DNA of 64,000 bases from an uncultured Roseobacter sp. (GTDB lineage Bacteria; Pseudomonadota; Alphaproteobacteria; Rhodobacterales; Rhodobacteraceae): the NCBI RefSeq assembly GCF_947496515.1, contig NZ_CANMDB010000005.1, positions 1-64,000 on the forward strand, given 5' to 3'. The notes under the pieces were generated by a model. That model was not told the DNA's origin and did no database searches. It saw only the letters and a program-made list of their open reading frames with translations. This document shows, in pieces, positions 34,130 through 45,381 of the stretch. Position 1 is the stretch's first letter; each line of letters begins with the position of its first letter. Made by a program: the position numbers and the translations under genes.

Positions 34130-35161
34130 ATGGCCGATATCACCGTGCGCGGCGCGGGCATTTTTGGACTTTCGATTGCCTGGGTCTGCGCCTGCCGCGG
34201 CGCGCGTATCCAGGTGATCGACCCGGCCGGACCCGCAGCAGGCAGCAGCGGCGGGCTTGTCGGGGCGCTGGCCCCGCACGTGCCCGAAAACTGGAACCCC
34301 AAGAAGGCGTTTCAGTTCGAAAGCCTGCTCGCCGCGGCGGCGTTCTGGCAAGAAGTCGAGGCGACCGGCGGCCAGAGCAGCGGCTATGTCCGAACCGGCC
34401 GTCTGCAACCTGTTGCCGACATCACCGCGCTGCCGCTTGCGCAACGGCGCGCCGATCAAAGCCGGGATCTATGGCAAAACAAGGCGGTCTGGAACGTTGA
34501 GAAGGCCAGCGCGTCCCCCTGGGCACCCGTCTCTGCGAGCGGTTGGATGATCCGCGACAGCCTTTCCGCGCTGTTGCACCCCAAACAGGCCTGCGCAGCA
34601 CTGGTCGCAGCCCTCGCCAGCAAGGGCGTGACGATTGCAGCCGATGGCCCGGAAAAAGGTGCCGTGATCTGGGCTACCGGGGTGGACGGTCTTTGCGCCC
34701 TGAATGCAACGCATCACCGTCAGGTCGGCAACGGGATCAAAGGACAGGCGGCACTGCTACAGCATGACGCCCGCGGACAGCCGCAGATCTTCGCTGACGG
34801 TTTGCATATCATTCCTCATGGCGATGGGACGGTCGGCGTAGGCTCCACCTCCGAGCGGGAGTTCACCGACGCCCGCACCACAGACGCGCAACTCGATGCG
34901 GTCATCGAACGGGCACGCGCCGCTGTCCCCGCTCTCGCAGACGCGGCGGTGATCGACAGATGGGCCGGCGTGCGCCCGCGCGCCCGGTCCCGCGCGCCGA
35001 TGCTGGGCGCTTGGCCTGGCCGCCCGGGTCACTTCATCGCGAACGGCGGCTTCAAGATCGGCTTCGGGATGGCGCCGAAGGTAGCCGAGGTGATGGCTGA
35101 TCTGGCCCTGGAAGGCTCAGCCCAGGTCCCCCCGGGGTTTGACGTCGCAGCCTCTTTTTGA
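34130..35161 (+). CDS. FAD-dependent oxidoreductase, MnmC oxidase-like
   Basis: A 343-residue DAO-type flavoprotein. The dinucleotide-binding motif GAGIFGLSIAW is at ~8-18 and the C-terminal FAD contact at ANGGFKIGFGMAP. Because it is divergent from mnmD, it may supply the oxidase activity of MnmC, removing carboxymethyl from cmnm5U. A generic amino-acid oxidase cannot be excluded. GGAG lies eight bases before the ATG at 34130. Confidence 0.82.
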   Translation: MADITVRGAGIFGLSIAWVCACRGARIQVIDPAGPAAGSSGGLVGALAPHVPENWNPKKAFQFESLLAAAAFWQEVEATGGQSSGYVRTGRLQPVADITALPLAQRRADQSRDLWQNKAVWNVEKASASPWAPVSASGWMIRDSLSALLHPKQACAALVAALASKGVTIAADGPEKGAVIWATGVDGLCALNATHHRQVGNGIKGQAALLQHDARGQPQIFADGLHIIPHGDGTVGVGSTSEREFTDARTTDAQLDAVIERARAAVPALADAAVIDRWAGVRPRARSRAPMLGAWPGRPGHFIANGGFKIGFGMAPKVAEVMADLALEGSAQVPPGFDVAASF

Positions 35162-35216
35162 CCCAGGCGCGTTCGGCAGGCATGATCGTGTAGCCCCTTG
35201 TTCAGGACACCCGAAG

Positions 35217-35627
35217 ATGCCCCCCGACATTCAATGCCGCGTCCGTGCGCTCGACCACCTGGACCTGATGGTCCGCAATATCCCGGATGCGGTGCGATTT
35301 TACACCCAGGTGCTTGGCATGCGCGGCGTTCAGTTCACCGCGCCGGACGGAGGCCGACACTGGGCGCTGCACTTTGGTCAAAGCAAGATCAACCTGCACA
35401 GCGCAACCAGCCCGGCGGGCTTGGCCACCGCCACACTCACACCGGGCACTGCAAGCCTGTGTTTCCTAAGCGACGCGCCGCTGGCGGACTGGATCGTTCA
35501 TCTGACCACGCATCAGATCGACATCGAGGACGGTCCCGTGCCCGCAAGCGGTGCCAAAGGTCCACTGACGACCATCTTCATTCGTGATCCCGATGGAACA
35601 CTGATCCAGATCGCCGAGCATGTGTAG
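35217..35627 (+). CDS. VOC (glyoxalase/bleomycin-resistance) family protein
   Basis: A 136-residue metal-binding-fold protein with DHLDLMVRNIPDAVRFYTQVLGM at the N-terminus and the C-terminal IFIRDPDGTLIQIAE, the two ends of a VOC module. His, Glu ligands are at the expected places. It may be a dioxygenase or glyoxalase-like enzyme or a resistance protein. The ATG at 35217 follows a GAAG; the frame is open upstream through the oxidoreductase 3' end. Confidence 0.88.
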   Translation: MPPDIQCRVRALDHLDLMVRNIPDAVRFYTQVLGMRGVQFTAPDGGRHWALHFGQSKINLHSATSPAGLATATLTPGTASLCFLSDAPLADWIVHLTTHQIDIEDGPVPASGAKGPLTTIFIRDPDGTLIQIAEHV

Positions 35628-35678
35628 CGGCGCACCATGGATCATCACGGCGCGCCGAGTGTTTCCCACAGGCGAAAC

Positions 35679-36224
35679 TTAACGCTCTATCTCGGCGCGC
35701 AACCCATCCATCAGCAATGTCAGTTCCCGCACGTAGATATCACCCGTGAGATGACCCTGATCGTCGAACTGGTTGCTGCTGTCGGCAAGATGGATCTCCG
35801 GCCCCTGCAGGATGCGCGGCCTGAACGGCACCATGAAACTACGCAGAATGAGTTGCGCGCGTTCACCCCCCGCCCGACCTGCGGCCGCTGACATGACGGC
35901 AACGGGCTTGCCCGTCCACGGCTTGCCGGATGTCCGGCTCACCCAATCCAGCGCGTTCTTCAGCACGCCGGGCGGGCCCTTGTTGTACTCTGGCGTGGAA
36001 ATCAGCACCGCATCCGCCTGCGCAATATCCTCCGCGATCCGCTGGACCGCGTCCGGCACGCCACCTGCCTCTTCCCGGTCACCGTGGTAGAGCGGCAGAT
36101 CCAGATCAGCGAGCTTGAAGCTGCACTCACCAAAAAGCCGCGCCGCTTCGTGCAGGAGCATCGTGTTGGTCGAGGCATCGCGTAGTGAGCCGGACAAGCC
36201 AAGCAGATTATAGTGGGCCATCAT
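35679..36224 (-). CDS. NADPH-dependent FMN reductase
   Basis: A 181-residue flavodoxin-like protein. GLSGSLRDASTN (~10-20) is the FMN phosphate loop and TPEYNKGPPGVLKNALDWVS the signature of the NADPH:FMN/quinone reductase family (ChrR/ArsH-like). It probably reduces flavin or quinones in the cytoplasm. Two ATGs (36224, 36221) are possible; a GGATAGGG precedes both. No operon partner is obvious. Confidence 0.9.
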   Translation of the reverse strand: MMAHYNLLGLSGSLRDASTNTMLLHEAARLFGECSFKLADLDLPLYHGDREEAGGVPDAVQRIAEDIAQADAVLISTPEYNKGPPGVLKNALDWVSRTSGKPWTGKPVAVMSAAAGRAGGERAQLILRSFMVPFRPRILQGPEIHLADSSNQFDDQGHLTGDIYVRELTLLMDGLRAEIER

Positions 36225-36271
36225 CCCTATCCTTCTAGTTTTTTGTCACGCTAAGGCTGAGGCGGGCGGCC

Positions 36272-36310
36272 CAAAAAGCAAGGGCTCCGGTGAAAAACAC
36301 CGAAGCCCCG
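36272..36310 (-). terminator. Intrinsic terminator of the OmpA-like lipoprotein gene
   Basis: On the minus strand GGGCTTCGGTG pairs with CACCGGAGCCC around a TTTTT loop, followed by TTGCTTTTT. It lies 25 bases after the stop of the gene at 36335-36997. Confidence 0.85.
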
Positions 36311-36334
36311 GTAGATCCACTTCCGCGCACGCCG

Positions 36335-36997
36335 CTATCCCGTTGGCAGGATCACGATTTCAACACGCCGGTTTTGTGCCTTGCCAGCGGCATTCAGGTT
36401 GCTCGCGACAGGCTGGCTCTCGCCGCGACCCACCGTGCGCACGCGACCCGCGGCAACACCGGCATCTATCAGCACATTGCCGACAGCACCCGCCCGGCGT
36501 TCCGACAGCCGCTGGTTATAGGCCGCATCGCCGTCACTGTCGGTGTGGCCAATGACCTGTACCGTGGATTGCGGATATTTGTTCAGACTGGCGGCCACCG
36601 AAAACAGATCGTTGCGCAGATCCGACCGGACCGCAGCACTATCGGTGGCAAAAAGGATGTCCTGCGGCAGGCTCAGAATCAGCCGGTCACCGGTGTTGGT
36701 GATGAGGACGTCATTGTCCAGATCGCGGCGCAGTTCAGCCTCCTGCTGGTCGAGATTATAGCCGATGCCAGCACCGATGGCACCACCGACCACCGCACCG
36801 AGCAGCGCCCCTTTGTCCCGGTTTCCGTCGCCACGCGACAGTGCGCCGGCAAGCGCACCGGCGCCCGCGCCGATCAGCGCGCCCTGCTGGGTCTTGGACG
36901 TGTTGGTGCCGTTGCCCACCTGGGCAGGGTCGGTGCACGCGGCCAGGATCAGGCTGCCCGAAAGCGCAATCGCCATAGGAATTCTTGAAATACTCAT
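36335..36997 (-). CDS. OmpA-family glycine-zipper lipoprotein
   Basis: A 220-residue outer-membrane lipoprotein with lipobox ILAAC near residue 21. Gly-zipper segments follow at ~38-80 (GALIGAGAGALAGALS, GALLGAVVGGAIGAGIG). The C-terminal OmpA peptidoglycan-binding domain is at ~110-218 (VQVIGHTDSDGDAAYNQRLS, NRRVEIVI). It probably links the outer membrane to the cell wall, like YiaD/YfiB proteins. Confidence 0.93.
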   Translation of the reverse strand: MSISRIPMAIALSGSLILAACTDPAQVGNGTNTSKTQQGALIGAGAGALAGALSRGDGNRDKGALLGAVVGGAIGAGIGYNLDQQEAELRRDLDNDVLITNTGDRLILSLPQDILFATDSAAVRSDLRNDLFSVAASLNKYPQSTVQVIGHTDSDGDAAYNQRLSERRAGAVGNVLIDAGVAAGRVRTVGRGESQPVASNLNAAGKAQNRRVEIVILPTG

Positions 36998-37121
36998 AGT
37001 CTACTGCCTTCAATGGTTGCGGCCCCGTTCGGGCAGGGCGTCGTGATGAGACAGCCTACATATGGGCCAGCCCGCAGGGCAATCCAAGGGGAAAAGGCGA
37101 CGGCGGAAACCCGCCAACGGC

Positions 37122-37988
37122 TCACATCTGCGTGCGCGCCGCCTCATAGGCCAGCATGGCGCGCTTCATCGGCAGGCCCCAGTGATAGCCACCCAGACCA
37201 CCGGATTTGCGCAAAGCCCGGTGACAGGGGATCAGCCAACTGACCGGATTGCGCCCCACCGCCGTGCCAACGGCGCGCACCGCCTGTGGTTTGCCAATGG
37301 CCTGCGCGATTTCGGAATAGGTGGTGACGTGGCCCGAGGGGATGCTGAGCAACGCTTCCCAGACCTTGATCTGGAACGGTGCGCCGATCAGGAACAGAGG
37401 TGCGGTGCCCAGCCTGCCATCCCCGGCACCGAATGCCTGCAGGACCCAAGGCCGCAACATCACCGGATCTTCGACGAAATCAGCGCGCGGCCAGCGCGAC
37501 AGCAGATCCTCGAGCGCGGCGTCTTCACCCATTTCCGCCGCAAACCCGATGCCGCAGATGCCTTTTTCGGTGCCCATCACGATTGCGGCTCCGAAAGGGC
37601 TGTCGAACCACCCCCAGAAGATCGTCAGCCCCGCGCCGCTGCGGGCGAAATCACCGGGGCTCATCGCTTCCCATCGCACAAAGAGATCGTGGAGCCTGCC
37701 GCTGCCCGACAAGCCGACCGCCTGCGCTGCCTCCAGGGTGGTGAACCGTTCTCGCAGCAGCGTTTTGGCGTGGCCCAGCGTCAAATACTGCTGGTAGCGT
37801 TTCGGCGACACCCCGACCCACCGGGAGAAAACGCGCTGGAAATGCGCGGCACTCATCCCCATTTCCGCCGCCATCCGGTCCAGTGACAGGGGATCGTCTG
37901 CGGCGTCGATCAGGTCGATGGCGCGGCGTACTACACCGTAGTGATAGGCCGTCTCGGTCTCGTCGGGGAGGATCTGATGCTGTGTCAT
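37122..37988 (-). CDS. AraC-type regulator fused to O6-methylguanine-DNA methyltransferase
   Basis: A 288-residue protein. The N-terminal AraC helix-turn-helix (~20-115) is joined to a suicidal DNA alkyltransferase with the acceptor Cys255 in WLIPCHRALR. It repairs O6-methylguanine and perhaps activates its own or other repair genes. It lacks the N-terminal metal-bound Cys domain (phosphotriester repair) of full E. coli Ada, so the usual activation switch is missing. An N-terminal-truncated Ada of this layout is common in alphaproteobacteria. Confidence 0.92.
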   Translation of the reverse strand: MTQHQILPDETETAYHYGVVRRAIDLIDAADDPLSLDRMAAEMGMSAAHFQRVFSRWVGVSPKRYQQYLTLGHAKTLLRERFTTLEAAQAVGLSGSGRLHDLFVRWEAMSPGDFARSGAGLTIFWGWFDSPFGAAIVMGTEKGICGIGFAAEMGEDAALEDLLSRWPRADFVEDPVMLRPWVLQAFGAGDGRLGTAPLFLIGAPFQIKVWEALLSIPSGHVTTYSEIAQAIGKPQAVRAVGTAVGRNPVSWLIPCHRALRKSGGLGGYHWGLPMKRAMLAYEAARTQM

Positions 37989-38224
37989 GCCTTCAAGCTA
38001 AAGGCTGGCATTGGAGGAATCGACCCGAAACCTGCGCCATCGCACCCGCGGAAGTCCCGCGCGACTAGACCGCCGGGATAGTCCCGATACAGACCACGAC
38101 GGTCGAAACCGAGGCTCTGCACTTGCCCGTAGACACAAACCTCACCGGGATCGCTGCCGAACGCGCGCCCCGCAGTCAGGCGGCCAGATCGCCGCGTGGA
38201 CCGGCCAAAGGTCGCCTCGCCGAG

Positions 38225-39295
38225 CTATGCGCTCAGCGCGATATCCTCCAGCATCGCAGTGCCTGCCTCAATCAGCAGCCGCGCTTCGGTTCGGCTCAGG
38301 CAGGGACGTGCCGTCACCTGGTTTTCGGCAACCGCATCCACGGCGCTCCGCAACGAATTCGCATCCTGTTGCGACAATCGGCGGAATACCTCCGCTCCGG
38401 CAAACATCGTCTCGACCCAGGCGCCTTCCGCGAGGATGATCTGGTGCTGAGCACAGGCAATGCCGGTGAGCGTATAGGGCACCATGGGGATCACGGAGCG
38501 CGCGACCCCCCGGTCGATCCAGGCCTTGGCAGGGGCGAGCACCTCATTGGCGCAAAACAGCAACTCTGCCTGTGCCGAATTGATCAACACCCGGTGATCA
38601 CCGGTGACCTGAAGATCATGCGTCGGCATACCGGGACCGAGCGCCCCTGCCGGAAGGCAGACGGGCCGGGCCTCTGGCTGTTCCGCGAAGTACCCCGGCT
38701 GAAGCTTCGTCCGCCCGATCCAGACGATCGGCTGATACCCGTTGTCGCGCGTCAGCACCCGATCCCCTGTTTCCAACCATTCGACGGGAATGTCCCCGTT
38801 CTGGGTGGTGATCATCGTCCCGGGGCCGAAACAGGGTACGCTGCGCTGCTGGTACTGCTCGTAGGTCTGCCGGGTGTCGGCACCGCCCTGCGACATCAGG
38901 ATGTTGTCGATCTCCTGACTGCCGACGAAGTCGTAGCTCACCCCCTTTTGCAGCGGCTCGGTAGGGATGTAGCCGACCAGAACGCCCGCAATCTCAAAAC
39001 TGTCTACCGCAATGGTCGAGCCGTCGGGCGCTTCGAGAAACAGCGTTTCCTCGCCGTAGATCCGGCCAGAGGCGATGGTGGAGCCATCCGGCCGCGTCAC
39101 GGTCCCCAACTGGTTGGCATCCTCGCCCACTTCGGCGTTGTGCTCATCCCCGTCCAGCGAGTCGTCATCGTCATCGATAAAGAAGCGGACCCGATTGACG
39201 TCCGTATCGTAGGCCGGGTCGAGTTGATAGCTGTTGGTGTCGGCGTCGTAGATCAACGCGCCCGCGTCATATCCGTAAAAAGATCTGGTGGCCAT
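38225..39295 (-). CDS. Hint-domain protein
   Basis: A 356-residue protein. The N-terminal ~125 residues hold an acidic, Ca-binding-like loop (DDDDDSLDGDE). A Hint (Hedgehog/intein) domain begins at SVPCFGPGTMI (~135), with VEWLETGDRVLTRDNGYQPI, and the His in TGDHRVLI. It is the Hint_2 type abundant in Rhodobacteraceae, where it often occurs in secreted RTX-like proteins. Self-splicing or self-cleavage at the Cys is possible but unproven. The ATG at 39295 is chosen; one at 39337 is in frame. Divergent from nth. Confidence 0.85.
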   Translation of the reverse strand: MATRSFYGYDAGALIYDADTNSYQLDPAYDTDVNRVRFFIDDDDDSLDGDEHNAEVGEDANQLGTVTRPDGSTIASGRIYGEETLFLEAPDGSTIAVDSFEIAGVLVGYIPTEPLQKGVSYDFVGSQEIDNILMSQGGADTRQTYEQYQQRSVPCFGPGTMITTQNGDIPVEWLETGDRVLTRDNGYQPIVWIGRTKLQPGYFAEQPEARPVCLPAGALGPGMPTHDLQVTGDHRVLINSAQAELLFCANEVLAPAKAWIDRGVARSVIPMVPYTLTGIACAQHQIILAEGAWVETMFAGAEVFRRLSQQDANSLRSAVDAVAENQVTARPCLSRTEARLLIEAGTAMLEDIALSA

Positions 39296-39433
39296 CGCGA
39301 TCCCGCTCACATCAAAACTGGTGCGACTATCCTGCATTAGGGTAAATAAATGGCTGAGGAATTGAGCCGCATTTGAGAGAGGCCACGTGCCAGCGGTCTT
39401 GCCGCGCGCCGCGAAAGGCACCATACCGGCGCA

Positions 39434-40078
39434 ATGGCAAAGCAGCTTGGCTATCATACCATCCGCGAGATCTTTTCCCGCTTTCAAGAGGCCGACCCGG
39501 AGCCCAAGGGCGAGCTGGAGCACGTGAACGTCTATACGCTCGTGGTCGCCGTGGCCCTCAGCGCGCAGGCCACGGATGCGGGGGTCAACAAGGCCACGCG
39601 GGCGCTCTTCCAGATCGCCGATACGCCGCAAAAGATGCTCGATCTTGGACTCGACGGGCTGACCGGGCACATCAAGACCATCGGGCTCTTTCGGCAAAAG
39701 GCCAAGAACGTCATGAAGCTCAGCCAGATCCTGGTCGATGACTACGGCGGCGAGGTGCCCAACAGCCGCGCCGCGCTCCAAGGGCTGCCCGGGGTGGGTC
39801 GCAAGACGGCCAATGTGGTGCTGAACATGTGGTGGCAGTACCCCGCACAGGCGGTCGATACACATATCTTTCGCCTCGGCAACCGCACCGGCATCGCGCC
39901 TGGCAAGACGGTCGAGGCGGTCGAGCGTGCCATCGAAGACCACATACCGGCTGATTTCCAGCTCCATGCGCACCACTGGATGATCCTGCACGGGCGCTAT
40001 CATTGCAAGGCGCGCAAGCCGCTCTGCCCGACCTGTATCATCCGCGATCTCTGTCCCTACGAGGAAAAGACCCAATGA
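39434..40078 (+). CDS. nth: Endonuclease III
   Basis: DNA glycosylase/AP-lyase for oxidised pyrimidines. The 214-residue protein has the helix-hairpin-helix LPGVGRKTANVV with catalytic K124, D142 in VDTHIFRL, and the C-terminal [4Fe-4S] cysteines in CKARKPLCPTCIIRDLC. The stop overlaps the ATG of the adenosine kinase gene (ATGA). Confidence 0.96.
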   Translation: MAKQLGYHTIREIFSRFQEADPEPKGELEHVNVYTLVVAVALSAQATDAGVNKATRALFQIADTPQKMLDLGLDGLTGHIKTIGLFRQKAKNVMKLSQILVDDYGGEVPNSRAALQGLPGVGRKTANVVLNMWWQYPAQAVDTHIFRLGNRTGIAPGKTVEAVERAIEDHIPADFQLHAHHWMILHGRYHCKARKPLCPTCIIRDLCPYEEKTQ

Positions 40079-41061
40079 AAAACTACCAGCTGGTCGGCAT
40101 CGGCAATGCCGTTGTCGATGTGATCACCCATGCCGATGACAGCTTTCTCGACCTCATGGGCATCGAGAAAGGCATCATGCAGCTGGTCGATCAGGACCGC
40201 TCCGAGAAACTCTACGGTGCCATGAACGACCGGTTGCAGACCCCCGGCGGGGCCGTGGCCAATACGGTCGCGGGTGTGGGGGCGCTCGGGTTGCAGACGG
40301 CCTTTATCGGGCGGGTGCGGGACGATGCCCTGGGGCGGTTCTACGCCAGTGCCATGACCGACAATGGCATCGATTTCGTCAACCCGCCGGTGCCGGGCGC
40401 GGACGTGCCCACCTCACGCTCGATGATCTTTGTGGCCCCGGACGGCGAACGGTCCATGAACACCTTTCTGGGCATCTCTACCGGGCTCACCTCTGCCGAT
40501 GTGCCCCCCGCGGTCTCAGGCAACGCGCGGATCATGTTCCTGGAGGGGTATCTCTTTGACCACGACGCGGGCAAAACCGCCTTTCGTGAAGCAGCGCGCG
40601 CGACCAAGGCGGGCGGCGGCATCGCGGGCATCGCCATCTCGGATCCTTTCTGCGTCGAACGGCATCGCGCGGATTTTCTGTCGCTGATCGAGCACGATCT
40701 GGACTACGTCATTGGCAACCACCACGAGATTGAATCGCTCTACCAGACGGATCTGGAAACCGCGCTGGCCAAGACCGCCGAGATCTGCCCGCTGGTCGTG
40801 TGCACCCGCTCGGGCGACGGGGTGACGATCATTGCGGATGGCGCGCGCCATGACGTGCCGGTGGCGCGGATCACGCCCGTCGATGCCACCGGTGCCGGCG
40901 ATCAGTTCGCCGCCGGGTTCCTCTACGGTCTGGCCACGGGGCGCGACAAGGAGACCTGCGCGCGCATGGGCAACCTTTGCGCGGCAGAGGTGATCGGGCA
41001 TGTGGGCCCGCGCCCGCAGTCCGACATGATGAAGACCTTCCAGAAAGAGGGCCTCGTCTGA
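40075..41061 (+). CDS. PfkB family adenosine/sugar kinase
   Basis: A 328-residue ribokinase-fold kinase. Motifs: GIGNAVVDVITHADDSFL at the N-terminus, the GGAVANT substrate motif, and the C-terminal DATGAGDQFAAGFLYGLATG with catalytic Asp. Closest in layout to adenosine kinases annotated in alphaproteobacteria; ribokinase or another nucleoside kinase is possible. It is coupled to nth by a 4-bp overlap. Confidence 0.9.
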   Translation: MKNYQLVGIGNAVVDVITHADDSFLDLMGIEKGIMQLVDQDRSEKLYGAMNDRLQTPGGAVANTVAGVGALGLQTAFIGRVRDDALGRFYASAMTDNGIDFVNPPVPGADVPTSRSMIFVAPDGERSMNTFLGISTGLTSADVPPAVSGNARIMFLEGYLFDHDAGKTAFREAARATKAGGGIAGIAISDPFCVERHRADFLSLIEHDLDYVIGNHHEIESLYQTDLETALAKTAEICPLVVCTRSGDGVTIIADGARHDVPVARITPVDATGAGDQFAAGFLYGLATGRDKETCARMGNLCAAEVIGHVGPRPQSDMMKTFQKEGLV

Positions 41062-41063
41062 CC

Positions 41064-41660
41064 GTGCTCAAAGACGGCTTTCACGACGTCCCCCCCGGAA
41101 AGGTGCCGGTCGTGGTCACCTACCTTGAGATGACGTCCAAGGTGCCGACCAAGGACAGCACGCTACCAGAGGGAGTGACATTCCGGCGGGTCACGCCCGA
41201 TCTGGCCTGGTACCGGGAGATCTTCACGCGCGTGGGCGGGCTTGAGTGGCTCTGGTACGGACGGTTGTTGCTGGACGACGACGCGCTTCAGACTGTGCTG
41301 ACCGACCCGGGTGTCGAGGTCTATACCCTGTCGCGCGACGGCAGGGATCTTGCTCTGATGGAGCTGGATTTCAACGAAAAGAGCGCATGCGAGCTCCAGT
41401 ATTTCGCTCTCGCACCCGAGCTGATCGGCACCGGCGCAGGCCGCTACTTGATCAACGCGGCCATTGACCGGGCCTGGAGCAAGCCGATTTCCCGGTTTCA
41501 TCTGAGCACCTGCACCATCGACAGCCCGCAGGCGCTCGGGTTCTACCGGCATATGGGGTTCACACCGGTCAAGCAGGCCATCCAGATCGCGGACGATCCG
41601 CGGCTGCTGGGCATTTTGCCCGAGACCGCCGGGCCACGCGTGCCGCTGATCCGACCCTAA
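41064..41660 (+). CDS. GNAT family N-acetyltransferase
   Basis: A 198-residue protein with the GNAT acetyl-CoA loop ([19 protein letters not shown]) at ~120-138 and the C-terminal [12 protein letters not shown]. Substrate unknown. The GTG at 41064, two bases after the kinase stop, is chosen for operon continuity. The stop codon overlaps that of the convergent rppH gene. Confidence 0.85.
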   Translation: MLKDGFHDVPPGKVPVVVTYLEMTSKVPTKDSTLPEGVTFRRVTPDLAWYREIFTRVGGLEWLWYGRLLLDDDALQTVLTDPGVEVYTLSRDGRDLALMELDFNEKSACELQYFALAPELIGTGAGRYLINAAIDRAWSKPISRFHLSTCTIDSPQALGFYRHMGFTPVKQAIQIADDPRLLGILPETAGPRVPLIRP

Positions 41661-42145
41661 AGCTGCGCGTCGAACTCCGCCAGCACGGCCTCATAGACGT
41701 GCCGCTTGAAAGGCACGATGTTCTCCACCAGCGCATCTGCTGCCAGCCAGCGCCATTCGGCGAACTCGGGCTCTTCGGTCTCGATGTCGATCTGATCGTC
41801 GCGGCCCTCAAAGCGCATCATGAACCATTTCTGCTTTTGTCCGCGAAAGCGGCCCTTCCACAGCTTGGGCACCAGATCATGGGGTAGCTCATAGGGCAGC
41901 CACTGCGCGCTTTCGGCCACGACGCTGACCAGATCGGGCGTGACCCCGGTTTCCTCGCGCAGCTCGCGCAGGGCCGCATCACGTGGCTCCTCTCCCTTGT
42001 CGATCCCGCCCTGCGGCATCTGCCAGGCGGGTGTCGATACGGGGCTGTCGCGGCGCTGGCCCACGAAAACCTCGCCCCTGCCGTTCACCAGCATGACACC
42101 CACACAGGGGCGATAGGGCAGCTTTGCAATCTCTTCGGGGCTCAT
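41657..42145 (-). CDS. rppH: RNA pyrophosphohydrolase (Nudix)
   Basis: Removes 5' pyrophosphate from mRNA to start decay. The 162-residue protein has the full Nudix box [20 protein letters not shown] followed by TGV, and the RppH signature [12 protein letters not shown] and QMPQGGID. The ATG at 42145 overlaps the stop of the upstream acetyltransferase gene. Confidence 0.94.
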   Translation of the reverse strand: MSPEEIAKLPYRPCVGVMLVNGRGEVFVGQRRDSPVSTPAWQMPQGGIDKGEEPRDAALRELREETGVTPDLVSVVAESAQWLPYELPHDLVPKLWKGRFRGQKQKWFMMRFEGRDDQIDIETEEPEFAEWRWLAADALVENIVPFKRHVYEAVLAEFDAQL

Positions 42146-42600
42146 CTCAGCGTCTTCTCCATCCACGCGCGGGCGAGGGTTTCGCCGTTACGCACCACTC
42201 TCTCGCGATGGATACCCAAAAACCCCGCCGCCCGAAAGGCCGGTTCGGCCATGAGGCTCGCGTGGGTCCGGAGCCGCGGCTCCCGCCTGTGCAGCGCCCA
42301 GTCCTCGACCCGCTCAAAAAGCTGGCGAAAGAGCCCGCGGCCCTGATGATCGGGACGGACAAACGCAAGGTCGATGTAGCCCCCCGGCTCGATCGTCATG
42401 AACCCCACCGCCTTGCCACCGACCCCGGCCACAGCGACCTGCAGCGGCGCCAGACGCTCGGACCACTGCAAGCCCTTGGGCCGATGGTCCAGCCAGGCGG
42501 CCCGCTGGGCTTCGGTGTATCGGCTTGGGCCCTGGCGGACCGCGGCGTAGAAAACCGCGCCCAGAGCGTCTGCATCGCCGGGTGTCGCCCATCTGATCAT
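42142..42600 (-). CDS. GNAT family N-acetyltransferase
   Basis: A 152-residue protein with the GNAT core ([20 protein letters not shown] at ~78-97) and the typical C-terminal [17 protein letters not shown] lies six bases before the ATG at 42600. Substrate unknown. Translationally coupled to rppH (ATGA). Confidence 0.88.
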   Translation of the reverse strand: MIRWATPGDADALGAVFYAAVRQGPSRYTEAQRAAWLDHRPKGLQWSERLAPLQVAVAGVGGKAVGFMTIEPGGYIDLAFVRPDHQGRGLFRQLFERVEDWALHRREPRLRTHASLMAEPAFRAAGFLGIHRERVVRNGETLARAWMEKTLR

Positions 42601-42637
42601 GATCTTCTCCACACAGGTGACGCCGCGTTCGACGTGA

Positions 42638-44722
<2,085 letters not shown>

Positions 44723-44728
44723 GCGCGG

Positions 44729-45172
44729 CTATTCCACGGTAATCGTGATCACCTCGGACATGATCGGATCGCTGTGGGGAACATGCGACCAGTCTCCCAG
44801 CACCAGTTGCAGGGTATTCTCGCCTGCGGGCAACTCCATCGTTGTCTCGGTCTGACCGCCGCCGAAGTGTTTGTGGTTCTCATCGGCGGGAATAGGCTCT
44901 GACAGCTCCGCGTCACCGGCCTCGCCCTCTCCGAAGGGCGCACGGTTCATGACCAGATGGTGGTGGCCGGTCATGTCCCACTCGGCACCCGCGGGCGCAA
45001 TCCCCATACCCCGCAGGCCAAAGACGATGGTGACCGGAGAGGACACGGTATCCCCATCCTTCAGATTGACGAAATAAACCTCCGCGTCCGGGTTGGACGG
45101 CGTTTCTCCCCCGGCAAATGCGGCGCTGGCGGCCAGTGTCCCGGCGGCTATGGCTGCGATAAGACGTTTCAT
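44729..45172 (-). CDS. Exported DUF4399-type protein
   Basis: A 147-residue periplasmic protein with a signal peptide (MKRLIAAIAAGTLAASAAFA). The His-rich core GHHHLVMNR and DENHKHFGGGQTE is characteristic of the DUF4399 family. The His pattern suggests a metal site, possibly copper. GGGAG precedes the ATG at 45172. Function unknown. Confidence 0.88.
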   Translation of the reverse strand: MKRLIAAIAAGTLAASAAFAGGETPSNPDAEVYFVNLKDGDTVSSPVTIVFGLRGMGIAPAGAEWDMTGHHHLVMNRAPFGEGEAGDAELSEPIPADENHKHFGGGQTETTMELPAGENTLQLVLGDWSHVPHSDPIMSEVITITVE

Positions 45173-45381
45173 TTTTGCTTCTCCCTTTGCATTCACATGC
45201 ACCATTATCGGCTTGCGGTGGGCCAGGGCGCAAGGTCGGGTTTTAACCGAAAAGAAAGAGGATCAGTGTTTCCTGAGGTCGAACGATCTTTGTTGAAACC
45301 GCGATACTGTCTCACACTTGCCCCGTTTTTGCCGCAATTCCCCCGTATACCGGTCCACATAGAGCATAGAAAGGGTTGGCA

